This document shows, one piece after another, positions 1 to 6,481 of a DNA stretch of 9,380 bases; positions within the stretch are counted from its first letter, which is position 1, and each line of letters begins with the position of its first letter. The position numbers were made by a program, and so were the translations under genes. The DNA is from CAVTWS01 sp964390555. Its GTDB lineage: Bacteria > Actinomycetota > Acidimicrobiia > Acidimicrobiales > SHLQ01. Below the pieces are notes generated by a model. The model searched no databases. It was not told where the DNA came from and worked only from the letters and a program-made list of their open reading frames with translations. The stretch covers positions 1-9,380 of the forward strand of contig CAYMJU010000083.1 of NCBI GenBank assembly GCA_964390555.1, in the 5' to 3' direction.

Positions 1-178
1 CGCTGGGGGCTGCGCGCCCCCAGACCCCATCGGCACCCGGGGAGCTGCGCTCCCACGGCTGCACTCGCTCGCTGCGCTTCGCTCATCATCGTCGCTGGGG
101 GCTACGCGCCCCCAGACCCCATCGGCACCCGGGGAGCTGCGCTCCCACGGCGGCACTCGCTCGCTGCGCTTCGCTCAT
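1..178. repeat. Tandem hairpin-bearing repeat, two copies with a 92-base period
   Basis: Two 86-base copies lie at 1-86 and 93-178, separated by CATCGT. They differ at two positions only (12 G/A and 60 T/G in copy numbering). Each copy contains two perfect hairpins: CTGGGGGC/GCCCCCAG with a 5-base loop (3-23 and 95-115), and GGGAGC/GCTCCC with a TGC loop (40-54 and 132-146). On the minus strand each copy starts ATGAGCGAAGCGCAGCGAGC. The first difference falls in the loop of the first hairpin, so the stem is kept. The array begins at the window edge, so more copies may lie to the left. REP/BIME-like intergenic repeats are known from many bacteria; assigning this to that class is inference. Confidence 0.9.
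95..146 (-). terminator. Putative double-hairpin terminator of the acyltransferase gene
   Basis: Read on the minus strand, the stop codon of the acyltransferase (177-175) is followed after about 30 bases by the GGGAGC/GCTCCC hairpin (146-132) and then the CTGGGGGC/GCCCCCAG hairpin (115-95). No U-rich tail follows either stem, so this is not a classical intrinsic terminator. It may slow or stop polymerase or protect the 3' end of the mRNA. The whole arrangement is repeated once more in copy one (1-86). Confidence 0.4.
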
Positions 179-1701
179 GGCCGATTCCTCGGGGTCGACG
201 CGCCCGCGGCGGAGCGCTTGGCGCGGCCTCGCTGCGTACGTCTGGTCGGCGTCTGGCCTTCAGCGCGTTCGAGCAACTCGTCGACGGAGTCATAGATGCA
301 CTTCTCGTAGAACTCGGGGTCCGGCATCATGTCGCGGTCGGATGTGAAACAGATCGGCACGCGGCCGTTGTAGCTGCCCACGGCATTGACGAGCCCCATG
401 CCATCAGCAATCGGCGCCATGCCGGTGGCCGTGACCATCTGGGCGCCACAGAAGTACATCGGCATTTGCGCTCCGGGGACGTTGGTGACGATCGTGTGCA
501 CGCCGAGGGCCCGGCCCGTCCGGTTGATCGTACGGACGAGGGCCCGCTGCACGGTTCCGGCGAGGCTACCGGGCAGGACCTGGGCCAAGTCGACGAGCGA
601 GCCGGCCGATTGCGCTCCCAACTCCTTGATGTAGCTGGTGGATTCGCGGATGCGGCGAACCCGATCGAGCGGGTCCACGAGGTCCGTCGACATGCTCACC
701 GTGCTCATGGCGAAGCTGTTACCACCGGACTCGGACTCGATCGGGGGGGCCTGACCGACCTTGGCCAGATGGGCCTGAGTGGGTCGGACCGAGATCGGCA
801 TGAGAGCGACGAGCGACTCTCGTGGGAGCTCGTCCTTGTCGAGCAGATATGTGCGCAGCCCGCCGCCGACTATGGCCAAGGCGATGTCGTTGACCTTGGC
901 CTCGGGCACACCAGCCCGGATGCGCTTCATCACATCGAGCGTCGTCATGGCCGAGCCCCAAACCCGGTGCGGGCCGACCTCGTTGTTGAAGCGAGTGGCG
1001 GCCACGAGACCAGCGGCACTAGCGCGTGCCGGATCGCGGGCGTCGCGCACGGCATTGGCGACGAAGCGAACCGCAGGGAGCGCGGTCTTGATCACCTCGA
1101 TCGGCTGCTGGAACCCGTTGATCACCGCTCGACCGAGCAACTCCGCGCTAGACGGCACCGGGTCGGGTTGCCACCGGCGATCCGGCGCACGCCGATCGGC
1201 GTTCGGTTCGAGATCGTGCAGGGCCGTGAGAATCTCCGAACCGGCGACACCATCGACGGCGGCGTGGTGCATGCGCAGGAACGTGGCGAAGCTGCCTTCG
1301 GGAACACCGGGGACGTCGTTGAGCCCCTCGATGACGTAGAGCTCCCATGGCGGGCGGTTCATGTCGAGTGGTCTCGCCCCGATCCGGGCGATCTGGGTGC
1401 AGAACTGTCGCCAGTCGCCCGGGGCGGGGAGGGCGAGATGGCGGACGTGGTACTCGAGGTCGAAGCTGTCGTCGTCGATCCAGTACGGACGGTCGACCGA
1501 AAGTGGCACGGTGAGTAGCCGTTCGCGAAAGATCGTCGACACGTGCAGCCGCGACTTCACAAAGGCCAAGACGTCGTCGAATCCGATGTTGCCGGCCGGT
1601 CCCGTGGACGGATCGTAGATCCCGATCGGCCCGATCACGTTCTGGGCACGAGGCGTGTCAGCGGCCAACATGATCACGTCGGCGCTCGTGAGCTGCCTCA
1701 T
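175..1701 (-). CDS. WS/DGAT-family O-acyltransferase (wax ester synthase / diacylglycerol acyltransferase)
   Basis: This 508-residue protein is full length for the family, which joins acyl-CoA to a fatty alcohol or diacylglycerol to make wax ester or triacylglycerol storage lipid at the membrane. The catalytic HHxxxDG motif is HHAAVDG at residues 145-151. The upstream family signature PLDMNRPPWELYVIEGL starts at residue 111. The C-terminal half has the DUF1298-like NVPGAQMPMYFCGAQM stretch. The start MRQLTSADV is typical of the family, and GGAAGGGG lies 4 bases before the ATG. The last ~30 residues (RRTQRGRAKRSA and on) are a basic, low-complexity tail. The stop codon lies inside the second copy of the 92-base repeat. 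The gene is divergent from the arsR-like operon. Actinobacteria often carry many paralogues, so wax versus triacylglycerol preference cannot be read from sequence. Confidence 0.93.
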   Translation of the reverse strand: MRQLTSADVIMLAADTPRAQNVIGPIGIYDPSTGPAGNIGFDDVLAFVKSRLHVSTIFRERLLTVPLSVDRPYWIDDDSFDLEYHVRHLALPAPGDWRQFCTQIARIGARPLDMNRPPWELYVIEGLNDVPGVPEGSFATFLRMHHAAVDGVAGSEILTALHDLEPNADRRAPDRRWQPDPVPSSAELLGRAVINGFQQPIEVIKTALPAVRFVANAVRDARDPARASAAGLVAATRFNNEVGPHRVWGSAMTTLDVMKRIRAGVPEAKVNDIALAIVGGGLRTYLLDKDELPRESLVALMPISVRPTQAHLAKVGQAPPIESESGGNSFAMSTVSMSTDLVDPLDRVRRIRESTSYIKELGAQSAGSLVDLAQVLPGSLAGTVQRALVRTINRTGRALGVHTIVTNVPGAQMPMYFCGAQMVTATGMAPIADGMGLVNAVGSYNGRVPICFTSDRDMMPDPEFYEKCIYDSVDELLERAEGQTPTRRTQRGRAKRSAAGASTPRNRP

Positions 1702-1833
1702 GGTTCCCCTTCCATCGCCGTCTCTCTGCGTTGCATCGTCGTCGTCGGGGCCGGCCCGTCGCCACCACTATCGGCCCCGCACTCGCTAAGAACGCGCGCC
1801 ACTAGATGAACGTTCGACGTCTGATCGATCTCG

Positions 1834-1855
1834 CTCGCCTGCTAGCGCAGGCGAG
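1834..1855. other. Perfect 8-bp hairpin in the divergent spacer
   Basis: CTCGCCTG (1834-1841) and CAGGCGAG (1848-1855) are perfect reverse complements around the loop CTAGCG. The hairpin sits between the divergent acyltransferase and arsR-like genes, about 130 bases from each start codon. It could be an operator, an mRNA leader structure of the acyltransferase transcript, or a remnant. No U-tract is present on either strand. Confidence 0.5.
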
Positions 1856-1874
1856 AAATGCGACTGTCACATTG

Positions 1875-1900
1875 GAGGGCTCGCCTATCGGCTCGCCCTC
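1875..1900. other. Symmetric hairpin with a 2x2 internal loop in the divergent spacer
   Basis: GAGGGC (1875-1880) pairs with GCCCTC (1895-1900). Inside, after a TC/TC mismatch pair, GCC pairs with GGC around TATC. It lies 19 bases downstream of the 1834-1855 hairpin and repeats a CTCGCC word seen there. The role is unknown; a regulator site or RNA structure are both possible. Confidence 0.4.
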
Positions 1901-1944
1901 TAGGAACAGGTCTCGCAGTCTCCCAGATCCCCCTTACCGGAGCC

Positions 1945-1973
1945 CTGTCAGGCCGGTCTTGTCTCGCTATAGT
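1945..1973 (+). promoter_or_regulatory. Sigma-70-type promoter of the arsR-like operon, leaderless layout
   Basis: A -35 candidate CTGTCA (1945-1950) and a -10 TATAGT (1968-1973) are separated by exactly 17 bases. The -10 matches TATAAT at five of six positions. It ends seven bases before the A of the ATG at 1981, so transcription should begin at or next to the start codon. No Shine-Dalgarno site precedes the ATG, which agrees with a leaderless mRNA. Confidence 0.7.
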
Positions 1974-1988
1974 TAGGCATATGCCTAA
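1973..1988. promoter_or_regulatory. Perfect 16-bp palindromic operator over the arsR-like start codon
   Basis: TTAGGCATATGCCTAA is a perfect palindrome. It overlaps the last base of the -10 box and continues through the start codon into codon 3 (ATG CCT AA). A dimeric winged-helix repressor of the ArsR family commonly binds such a site and represses its own operon. That the adjacent regulator binds here is inference from position and symmetry. Confidence 0.65.
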
Positions 1989-2355
1989 TCGTTTGCCAAA
2001 GGCGCATACCATCCTTGGCGAGGTCTTCGGGGCCTTGGCGGACCCGACCCGGCTGGCCGTGGTCGAGCGGTTGAGCATCGGCCCGGCGTCGACAACCGAG
2101 TTGGCCCGACCGTTCGCCATGGCCCTGCCGTCGTTCGTCCAGCATCTCGGCGTACTGGAGCGCGCCGGCATCGTCACCTCGCACAAGACCGGCCGCGTCC
2201 GCATCAACCAGCTCGCGCCCGAGAGGTTGCGCCTCGCCGCCGAGTGGCTGGCGGTGCATCGCAGCCACTGGGAACGACGCCTCGACCAGCTCGATGCGCT
2301 GCTGGTCGGCATCCCGTCCACTACCGCGCCGACTACCAACAAGGAGCGATCATGA
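1981..2355 (+). CDS. ArsR-family winged helix-turn-helix transcriptional regulator
   Basis: This protein of 124 residues matches the size and layout of small ArsR-family repressors of the SRPBCC-linked subgroup. FGALADPTRLAVVERL at residues 16-31 is the family N-terminal signature. STTELARPFAMALPSFVQHL at 37-56 is the helix-turn-helix, and GRVRINQLAP at 71-80 is the wing. The C-terminal helix has AEWLAVHRSHWERRLDQLD. There is no cysteine, so classical thiol metal sensing as in ArsR or SmtB is unlikely. An open frame extends upstream to 1858, but the 1981 start is preferred: it gives the family N-terminus and sits seven bases after the -10 box. It overlaps the AHSA1 gene by ATGA, so the two are translationally coupled and the AHSA1 protein is probably its regulated partner. 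The ligand cannot be told from sequence. Confidence 0.92.
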   Translation: MPNRLPKAHTILGEVFGALADPTRLAVVERLSIGPASTTELARPFAMALPSFVQHLGVLERAGIVTSHKTGRVRINQLAPERLRLAAEWLAVHRSHWERRLDQLDALLVGIPSTTAPTTNKERS

Positions 2356-2837
2356 CTGACTTCATCTCGAACCCAGACCTCGATCTCGTGCTGGAGCGCA
2401 CGATCCCGGTCCCGCCCGAACGCGTCTGGGATGCGTGGACCAAGCCCGAGCTGATCATGCAATGGTTCACACCGGCACCGTGGAAGACCGTCGCCTGCGA
2501 GATCGACGTGCGTCCCGGCGGGCGCTTCGACACGACGATGGAGTCACCGGAGGGCGAGCGCTACCCGAACGCCGGCTGCATCGTCGACGTCGTGCCCGGC
2601 CGGCGGCTCGTGTTCACGAGCGTTCTCACCGAGGACTTCCGCCCGTCAGCGCCCGCCAACGGCGCCGAGGACCTGGCATTCACCGGCCGGATCACCATCG
2701 AACCCAGTGCCGATGGCACCCGTTACACGGCGATAGCCATGCACCCCGACGACGAAAGCCGCCAACGCCACGCCGACATGGGTTTCCACGACGGTTGGGG
2801 AGCCGCCATCGACCAACTCGTCGCCCTCATGTCGTAA
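2352..2837 (+). CDS. AHSA1/SRPBCC (START-like) domain protein
   Basis: This 161-residue protein belongs to the AHSA1-like group of the SRPBCC fold, a cup-shaped ligand-binding domain. ERTIPVPPERVWDAWTKPEL (residues 15-34) is the family opening. RPGGRFDTTM follows near 54-63, and the C-terminal GFHDGWGAAIDQL (144-156) is a strong family signature. The start ATG overlaps the arsR-like stop codon, and AAGGAG (2341-2346) lies 5 bases upstream. ArsR plus AHSA1 pairs in one operon are widespread; the SRPBCC protein is thought to bind a small hydrophobic ligand, but the substrate or reaction is usually unknown. The protein has no signal peptide or membrane segment, so it is cytoplasmic. The convergent lipoprotein gene ends 58 bases away. 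Confidence 0.9.
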   Translation: MTDFISNPDLDLVLERTIPVPPERVWDAWTKPELIMQWFTPAPWKTVACEIDVRPGGRFDTTMESPEGERYPNAGCIVDVVPGRRLVFTSVLTEDFRPSAPANGAEDLAFTGRITIEPSADGTRYTAIAMHPDDESRQRHADMGFHDGWGAAIDQLVALMS

Positions 2838-2895
2838 CGCGCCCCCGGCGGCGGTTCGCGGACCTCGTCTCGATGCCGTTGCATGGCTCGACCGT

Positions 2896-3522
2896 TCAAC
2901 CGGTCACCGCATCGGGCAACGACGACGGGTCCTCGACCGGCGAGCCGTCGGCCAGTATGCGTTCGTTCAGGGCGACGATCGTCGAGCGGATGGTCGACAC
3001 GGGCTCGTCGACCGCTCCATCGAGAACCGTGAACTCGACCGGGCCGCCGGGCGATGCCACCGCGATCTGCGTGGTGAATCCATCGACGATGCTGTCGTCG
3101 CCGAACGTAGAACCGTCGAGGCCCGAGACGCCAGCGTCGTGGAGATCGACCAGCAGATCGACGATCGACCCTTCGTCGAGGTCGAGCTGCAAGTAGCCGA
3201 GGCCGGGATCGAAGCCGTCGTGAATGAAGGCGCGCCCGTCGGCCAGAACCACGGCATCGACGATCCGTCGACCCTCGATGCCGCCCGAGGACACGCTCGA
3301 GACCAGGACCTCGTCGCCCGACGCTGCCGCGACAAACTCGGCCAGCGCCGCCTCGTCGATCGTGTCCGCGGTCGACTGGGGGATGACCGTCGACGAGGTG
3401 TCAGCCTGCTCGCTGTCGTCGTCACCGCAGCCGACGAGCCCCAGCAGCGAGACACCGGCGCACACGGCGGTCCGCAGCACGGGCACACGTCGCGATCGGG
3501 CGAGGTTCTCGGAGTCGCGCAT
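2896..3522 (-). CDS. Small secreted lipoprotein of unknown function
   Basis: The predicted 208-residue protein starts with a basic region (RSRR at 9-12), a hydrophobic run (LRTAVCAGVSLLGLV) and a lipobox-like LVGC with Cys32. This is followed by an acidic GDDDSEQ and a Ser/Thr linker, the usual layout of an actinobacterial lipoprotein anchored outside the membrane. The mature part (from about residue 55) has an alternating strand pattern with VLADGRAFIHDGFDPGLGYLQLDLDEG and a FGDDSIVDGFTTQIAV stretch. I do not recognise the family. The start MRDSENL at 3522 is preferred because GAAGGG lies 10 bases upstream; an in-frame ATG at 3567 would add 15 residues ahead of the signal peptide and has a weaker site. 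It follows the hydrolase gene in the same direction after 104 bases. Confidence 0.8.
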   Translation of the reverse strand: MRDSENLARSRRVPVLRTAVCAGVSLLGLVGCGDDDSEQADTSSTVIPQSTADTIDEAALAEFVAAASGDEVLVSSVSSGGIEGRRIVDAVVLADGRAFIHDGFDPGLGYLQLDLDEGSIVDLLVDLHDAGVSGLDGSTFGDDSIVDGFTTQIAVASPGGPVEFTVLDGAVDEPVSTIRSTIVALNERILADGSPVEDPSSLPDAVTG

Positions 3523-3576
3523 CGCACACGTTCCCTTCGTCGCCCACTCGCCGGTGGGGTCCTTCATCCTCTACCC

Positions 3577-3619
3577 GTACCGACAGGTCGGCAAGACCTC
3601 GATCACGCCTTGCCGGTAC
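3577..3619 (-). terminator. Possible stem-loop after the hydrolase gene
   Basis: CGGCAAG (3589-3595) and CTTGCCG (3609-3615) form a perfect 7-bp stem with a 13-base loop, and GTAC blocks flank it at 3577-3580 and 3616-3619. It lies just past the hydrolase stop codon and ahead of the lipoprotein start. No U-tract follows, so its role as a terminator is weakly supported. Confidence 0.3.
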
Positions 3620-3626
3620 CGCGCAC

Positions 3627-5651
3627 CTAGGCGACGACGACGCGGACGCGGCCGAGGTTCTGGACGCGGGTGAAGGGAGTCGCGCCGGCACCGCGGCGTT
3701 GGGACGTCACCCGCAACGCCGGGAAGTAGGTTCCGGCTCGGTCGAAGGCGTACGTCGTCGTGAGCGTGGCCCGCTCGGCCGACCCGTCCATCCGCCCGCC
3801 CTGAACCGGGAAGTCGCCGCCGCCCTCGAAATCCCATTCGGCGGCCACCAGGAAGCCGGTGCCGGCGGGCACCTCGACCTCGGCGGCGAACGTGACCTGC
3901 TCACCGACGACCACGTCGGCCCGCGCTCCACCGTTGACGCGCAGCTCGACGGTTGGCTGGATGCCCCGCCGCGCCGAGGCGGCGTGGGGTACGACGACCT
4001 GCCCATCGACGACGTCGAACTCGGTGCTCGACGGTGGCGCCAGCCCCTGCTCGACCCATGCGCTCACATCGAGCAACGCCTGTTCGAGAACGCCGGCGTA
4101 CTGCACCGTCCGGATGAGCCGCTTCGCCCGGGACGCGTTGTCGGGGATGGCCCTCGGTGACGGGGACTCGTGCATGGCATGGTCGGTGAACCACAGCCGG
4201 TAGTGGTCGTCGATGTGAGCGCCGACGGCTGCTTCGACCCGGCGCCGGTACCAGACCGCCTGGACGGGATGCGCAGCCTCGTCCATGAGGTTCTGGACCA
4301 CGATCATCTTCCCCGCGAAGCGACCCGATTGGACCGACCCCGAAGCCATCCGGGCGAAGTGCGGCCCCAGCACCTCGCGCCGCTGCGGGTACACCGGCTC
4401 CCCCGCCGCGAGGTACTGGTCCCACCCCTCGATCCCGACGGGAACCTGATGGCGATGGAAGGTCTGGAACGCGAGGTAGTCAGCGTTGTCGATCGTCACC
4501 TCGTCGCCGGGGGCGATACCGCCAAGCGCCCCCGGCCCGAGCTCGCTCAGCCCCGTCAGTACGACGTCGCCGAACGTGTCGGCGATGTGGAGGCGCCGGC
4601 CGGCCGCCGACCCGGTCTGGACCACCATCGTCGAACCCCGAAGATCGGCCACGGGCATCGGGTCGATCCGAAGCGCCACCGGAGCCATCGCCAAAGCGTT
4701 CACGCCGCTCGCGGCTGCGGACATTCCCGGCACGCCGAGCGCCTCCGCCTCGTCGGCGGTGACGAGGCCCGCCACCGTGACCCGAGCTTCGACCCGGGCT
4801 TCTCGCAACGACTCGGACAGCCCGGCTCCCAGGTAGCCCGGAACGGTCCAGAAGTCGGTGAAGTACTCGGGGTCATAGGCCCGGATCATCTCGGCGAACA
4901 CCGTCCACAACATCGTGTAATTGCGGTTGATCCGCCCGACGTCGAACCATGACCGCGGTGGGAACCCCATGCGGGTGACCTCGGCGAGGGCTTCCCTTTG
5001 CTCCACGTCGAGTCCCGCGAACATGTCACCGCTGCCCCCCGGATCGAGAGCATCGACGATGCCGTCGAACTTGCCCCACAGCAACCGCATCGCGTGCGCC
5101 TGCACCGAGAACACGTTCGGGATGCTCACCGGGGTTCCCTGCACGAACGGCACGGCACCGTCCCACACGTCGAATACGTTCTCGAAGCAGCTGATCGTCT
5201 TGAACGCCCCGCCGCTCCCGCCGTAGACGTACCCGAACGGTCGATGCTCGCCGTACATCTCCGCCGCCAGCACCCGTGAGAAGCGCGCCGCCGCTGCGCT
5301 CGCCCGGAACGCGAGTGTCGGGTCCGACCCCGGGAACGGCACCGTCCGCCCCATGTTCGACTCGACGAGATAGGCGCCGCTCGCTCCGGAGAACGAGATC
5401 GCACCCTCGAACAGACCCGACGTCGCTCCGTGCTCGGTCCCCGCGATGTGGAGCAGGGGGTGGAAGAACCGTCCCCCGTATCGACTCGACGGCGGGTAGT
5501 AGAACGAGAACCGGAGATCGGTCCCCGTGAAGCCACCGTGCACGTAGCGGTGACGCACCGGTTCGTCACGCCACTCGTCGAGATCGACGAACGGCTCGAC
5601 GAACAGCTCGTCGCCGGACCTGAAGCCGCTCCAACTGCTCGCCACGTCCAC
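3627..5651 (-). CDS. Large serine hydrolase (alpha/beta-hydrolase-like) with C-terminal PKD-like domain
   Basis: The 674-residue protein has a nucleophile elbow GGSGG at 144-148 (Ser146, context FGYVYGGSGGAFKT). A late NLMDEAAHP (Asp457) and DHAMHESP (His494) complete a plausible Ser-Asp-His triad, in the order of alpha/beta hydrolases such as tannase-like esterases. The ~300 residues between Ser and Asp form a large insertion or lid. Residues 567-674 look like a PKD/Ig-like fold, with AEWDFEGGGDF near 604 and TTYAFDRAGTYFPALRVTS near 632. I choose the GTG at 5651 because AGAAGGGG lies 5 bases upstream. The open frame continues to an ATG at 5783, but those 44 residues look non-coding. Neither start gives a signal peptide, odd for a PKD protein. 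Substrate unknown; an ester or amide is likely. Confidence 0.78.
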   Translation of the reverse strand: MDVASSWSGFRSGDELFVEPFVDLDEWRDEPVRHRYVHGGFTGTDLRFSFYYPPSSRYGGRFFHPLLHIAGTEHGATSGLFEGAISFSGASGAYLVESNMGRTVPFPGSDPTLAFRASAAAARFSRVLAAEMYGEHRPFGYVYGGSGGAFKTISCFENVFDVWDGAVPFVQGTPVSIPNVFSVQAHAMRLLWGKFDGIVDALDPGGSGDMFAGLDVEQREALAEVTRMGFPPRSWFDVGRINRNYTMLWTVFAEMIRAYDPEYFTDFWTVPGYLGAGLSESLREARVEARVTVAGLVTADEAEALGVPGMSAAASGVNALAMAPVALRIDPMPVADLRGSTMVVQTGSAAGRRLHIADTFGDVVLTGLSELGPGALGGIAPGDEVTIDNADYLAFQTFHRHQVPVGIEGWDQYLAAGEPVYPQRREVLGPHFARMASGSVQSGRFAGKMIVVQNLMDEAAHPVQAVWYRRRVEAAVGAHIDDHYRLWFTDHAMHESPSPRAIPDNASRAKRLIRTVQYAGVLEQALLDVSAWVEQGLAPPSSTEFDVVDGQVVVPHAASARRGIQPTVELRVNGGARADVVVGEQVTFAAEVEVPAGTGFLVAAEWDFEGGGDFPVQGGRMDGSAERATLTTTYAFDRAGTYFPALRVTSQRRGAGATPFTRVQNLGRVRVVVA

Positions 5652-5802
5652 GGCATCCCCTTCTGAACGGATCGCTGACTGTGCCCGGACCACCGATCGC
5701 GCGTCACCCGTGCGACCGAAGTCCCCGCGATCTCGGTGGATCACATCACATCCAGCCGGTCGTAGCTCGCATCGGCCATTCACTAGAGCCTGGAGCGCGT
5801 AG

Positions 5803-6480
5803 TTACCCGTCAGAGGGTTCGCCGAAGCTTTCGCTGCGGGGCCGCACGAGTCCCGCCGGTCCGCCGACGGCGGGGATGGCGTTGACGCCGTTCATCGCCG
5901 TCCAGACCCGCCCCCAGTAGCCCTCGTCGCCATCGGGATGCTTGCGAGCCGATTCGAAGCTCAACTCGAGGGCCGGATCGCCTTCGAGCGCCATCCGGTA
6001 CTTGATCGAGCCGTAGCCCCAATCGGGATCGAGGTCGTCGACGACCTTCCAGAACGTCCGGAACACCACGAACGGGAGGTCACCGACCCACGCCTTCAAC
6101 TCGAATCGCATCCCGCCGACGGTGCCCTCGCGCACCTCACCCCAGCGCAACTGCAGGTCGCACCTGGCGCGTGCGGCGTCGAAGAAGTCGAGCGTGACGC
6201 GATCGATCTCGAGGCCGAGCCCGGCACCGATCATCCGCGCGGACGGCTCGTAGGCGGTCTCCATCATCTGCAAGAGACCGCTTGTTGGCGGCTCGCGATC
6301 GCTTCCGGTTCGGTGCCGAACCCGAGACCGGCCATCATGGCGGCCGACGGGTGGAGCCGGAAGTCGGCGGTCTCGCGGACCCTGCACCTGGTCCAGGCGT
6401 GTCATGAGCCGGCAGAAGGTCAGGGGGAGAAGGTCCCCGGAGAGCCCGGGGTGGATGCCGGTGCCGTGGTAGCTGACGCG
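5803..6480 (-). pseudogene. 5'-truncated, frameshifted DapB-like (dihydrodipicolinate reductase-like) dehydrogenase
   Basis: The recognisable homology starts at SYHGTGIHPGLSGDLLPLTF (minus strand from about 6474) and ends at WTAMNGVNAIPAVGGPAG, the usual C-terminus of the NAD(P)-dependent DapB-like / amine dehydrogenase family of actinobacteria. Whole members are roughly 340-360 residues; only about 226 codons remain. The N-terminal Rossmann half with the GxxGxxG nucleotide site is absent. Two single-base changes are visible. At GGG (6382-6380) one G too many throws the frame. The family frame then runs one position over (VRETADFRLHPSAAMMAGLG) until about 6285, where one missing base restores the original frame before LLQMMETAYEPS. 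Third-position GC supports this reading. The gene has no start codon or ribosome site of its own. Most likely a decaying remnant. Confidence 0.78.
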
Positions 6481-6481
6481 A

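Noticed and set aside
1..178. CRISPR array
   Set aside because: Only two copies are present, separated by 6 bases; the units are 86 bases with internal hairpins, unlike repeat-spacer structure, and no cas gene is nearby.
466..1518. A 350-codon plus-strand open frame opposite the acyltransferase
   Set aside because: It is antisense to a gene with a clear catalytic motif, has no ribosome site, and its Arg/Gly/His-rich composition is typical of the opposite strand of GC-rich coding sequence.
1858..1980. A longer start for the arsR-like gene
   Set aside because: The extra 41 residues do not resemble the family and would overlap the hairpin, the -35 and the -10; the 1981 start fits both homology and promoter.
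2838..2895. Terminator between the convergent AHSA1 and lipoprotein genes
   Set aside because: The 58-base spacer is GC-rich at its left end but contains no convincing stem-loop or U-tract.
4170..4952. A 260-codon plus-strand frame inside the hydrolase gene
   Set aside because: It lies wholly antisense to the hydrolase, whose triad motifs and ribosome site are convincing.
5652..5783. A 44-residue N-terminal extension of the hydrolase from an ATG at 5783
   Set aside because: It lacks a ribosome site and any signal peptide, whereas AGAAGGGG stands 5 bases before the GTG at 5651.
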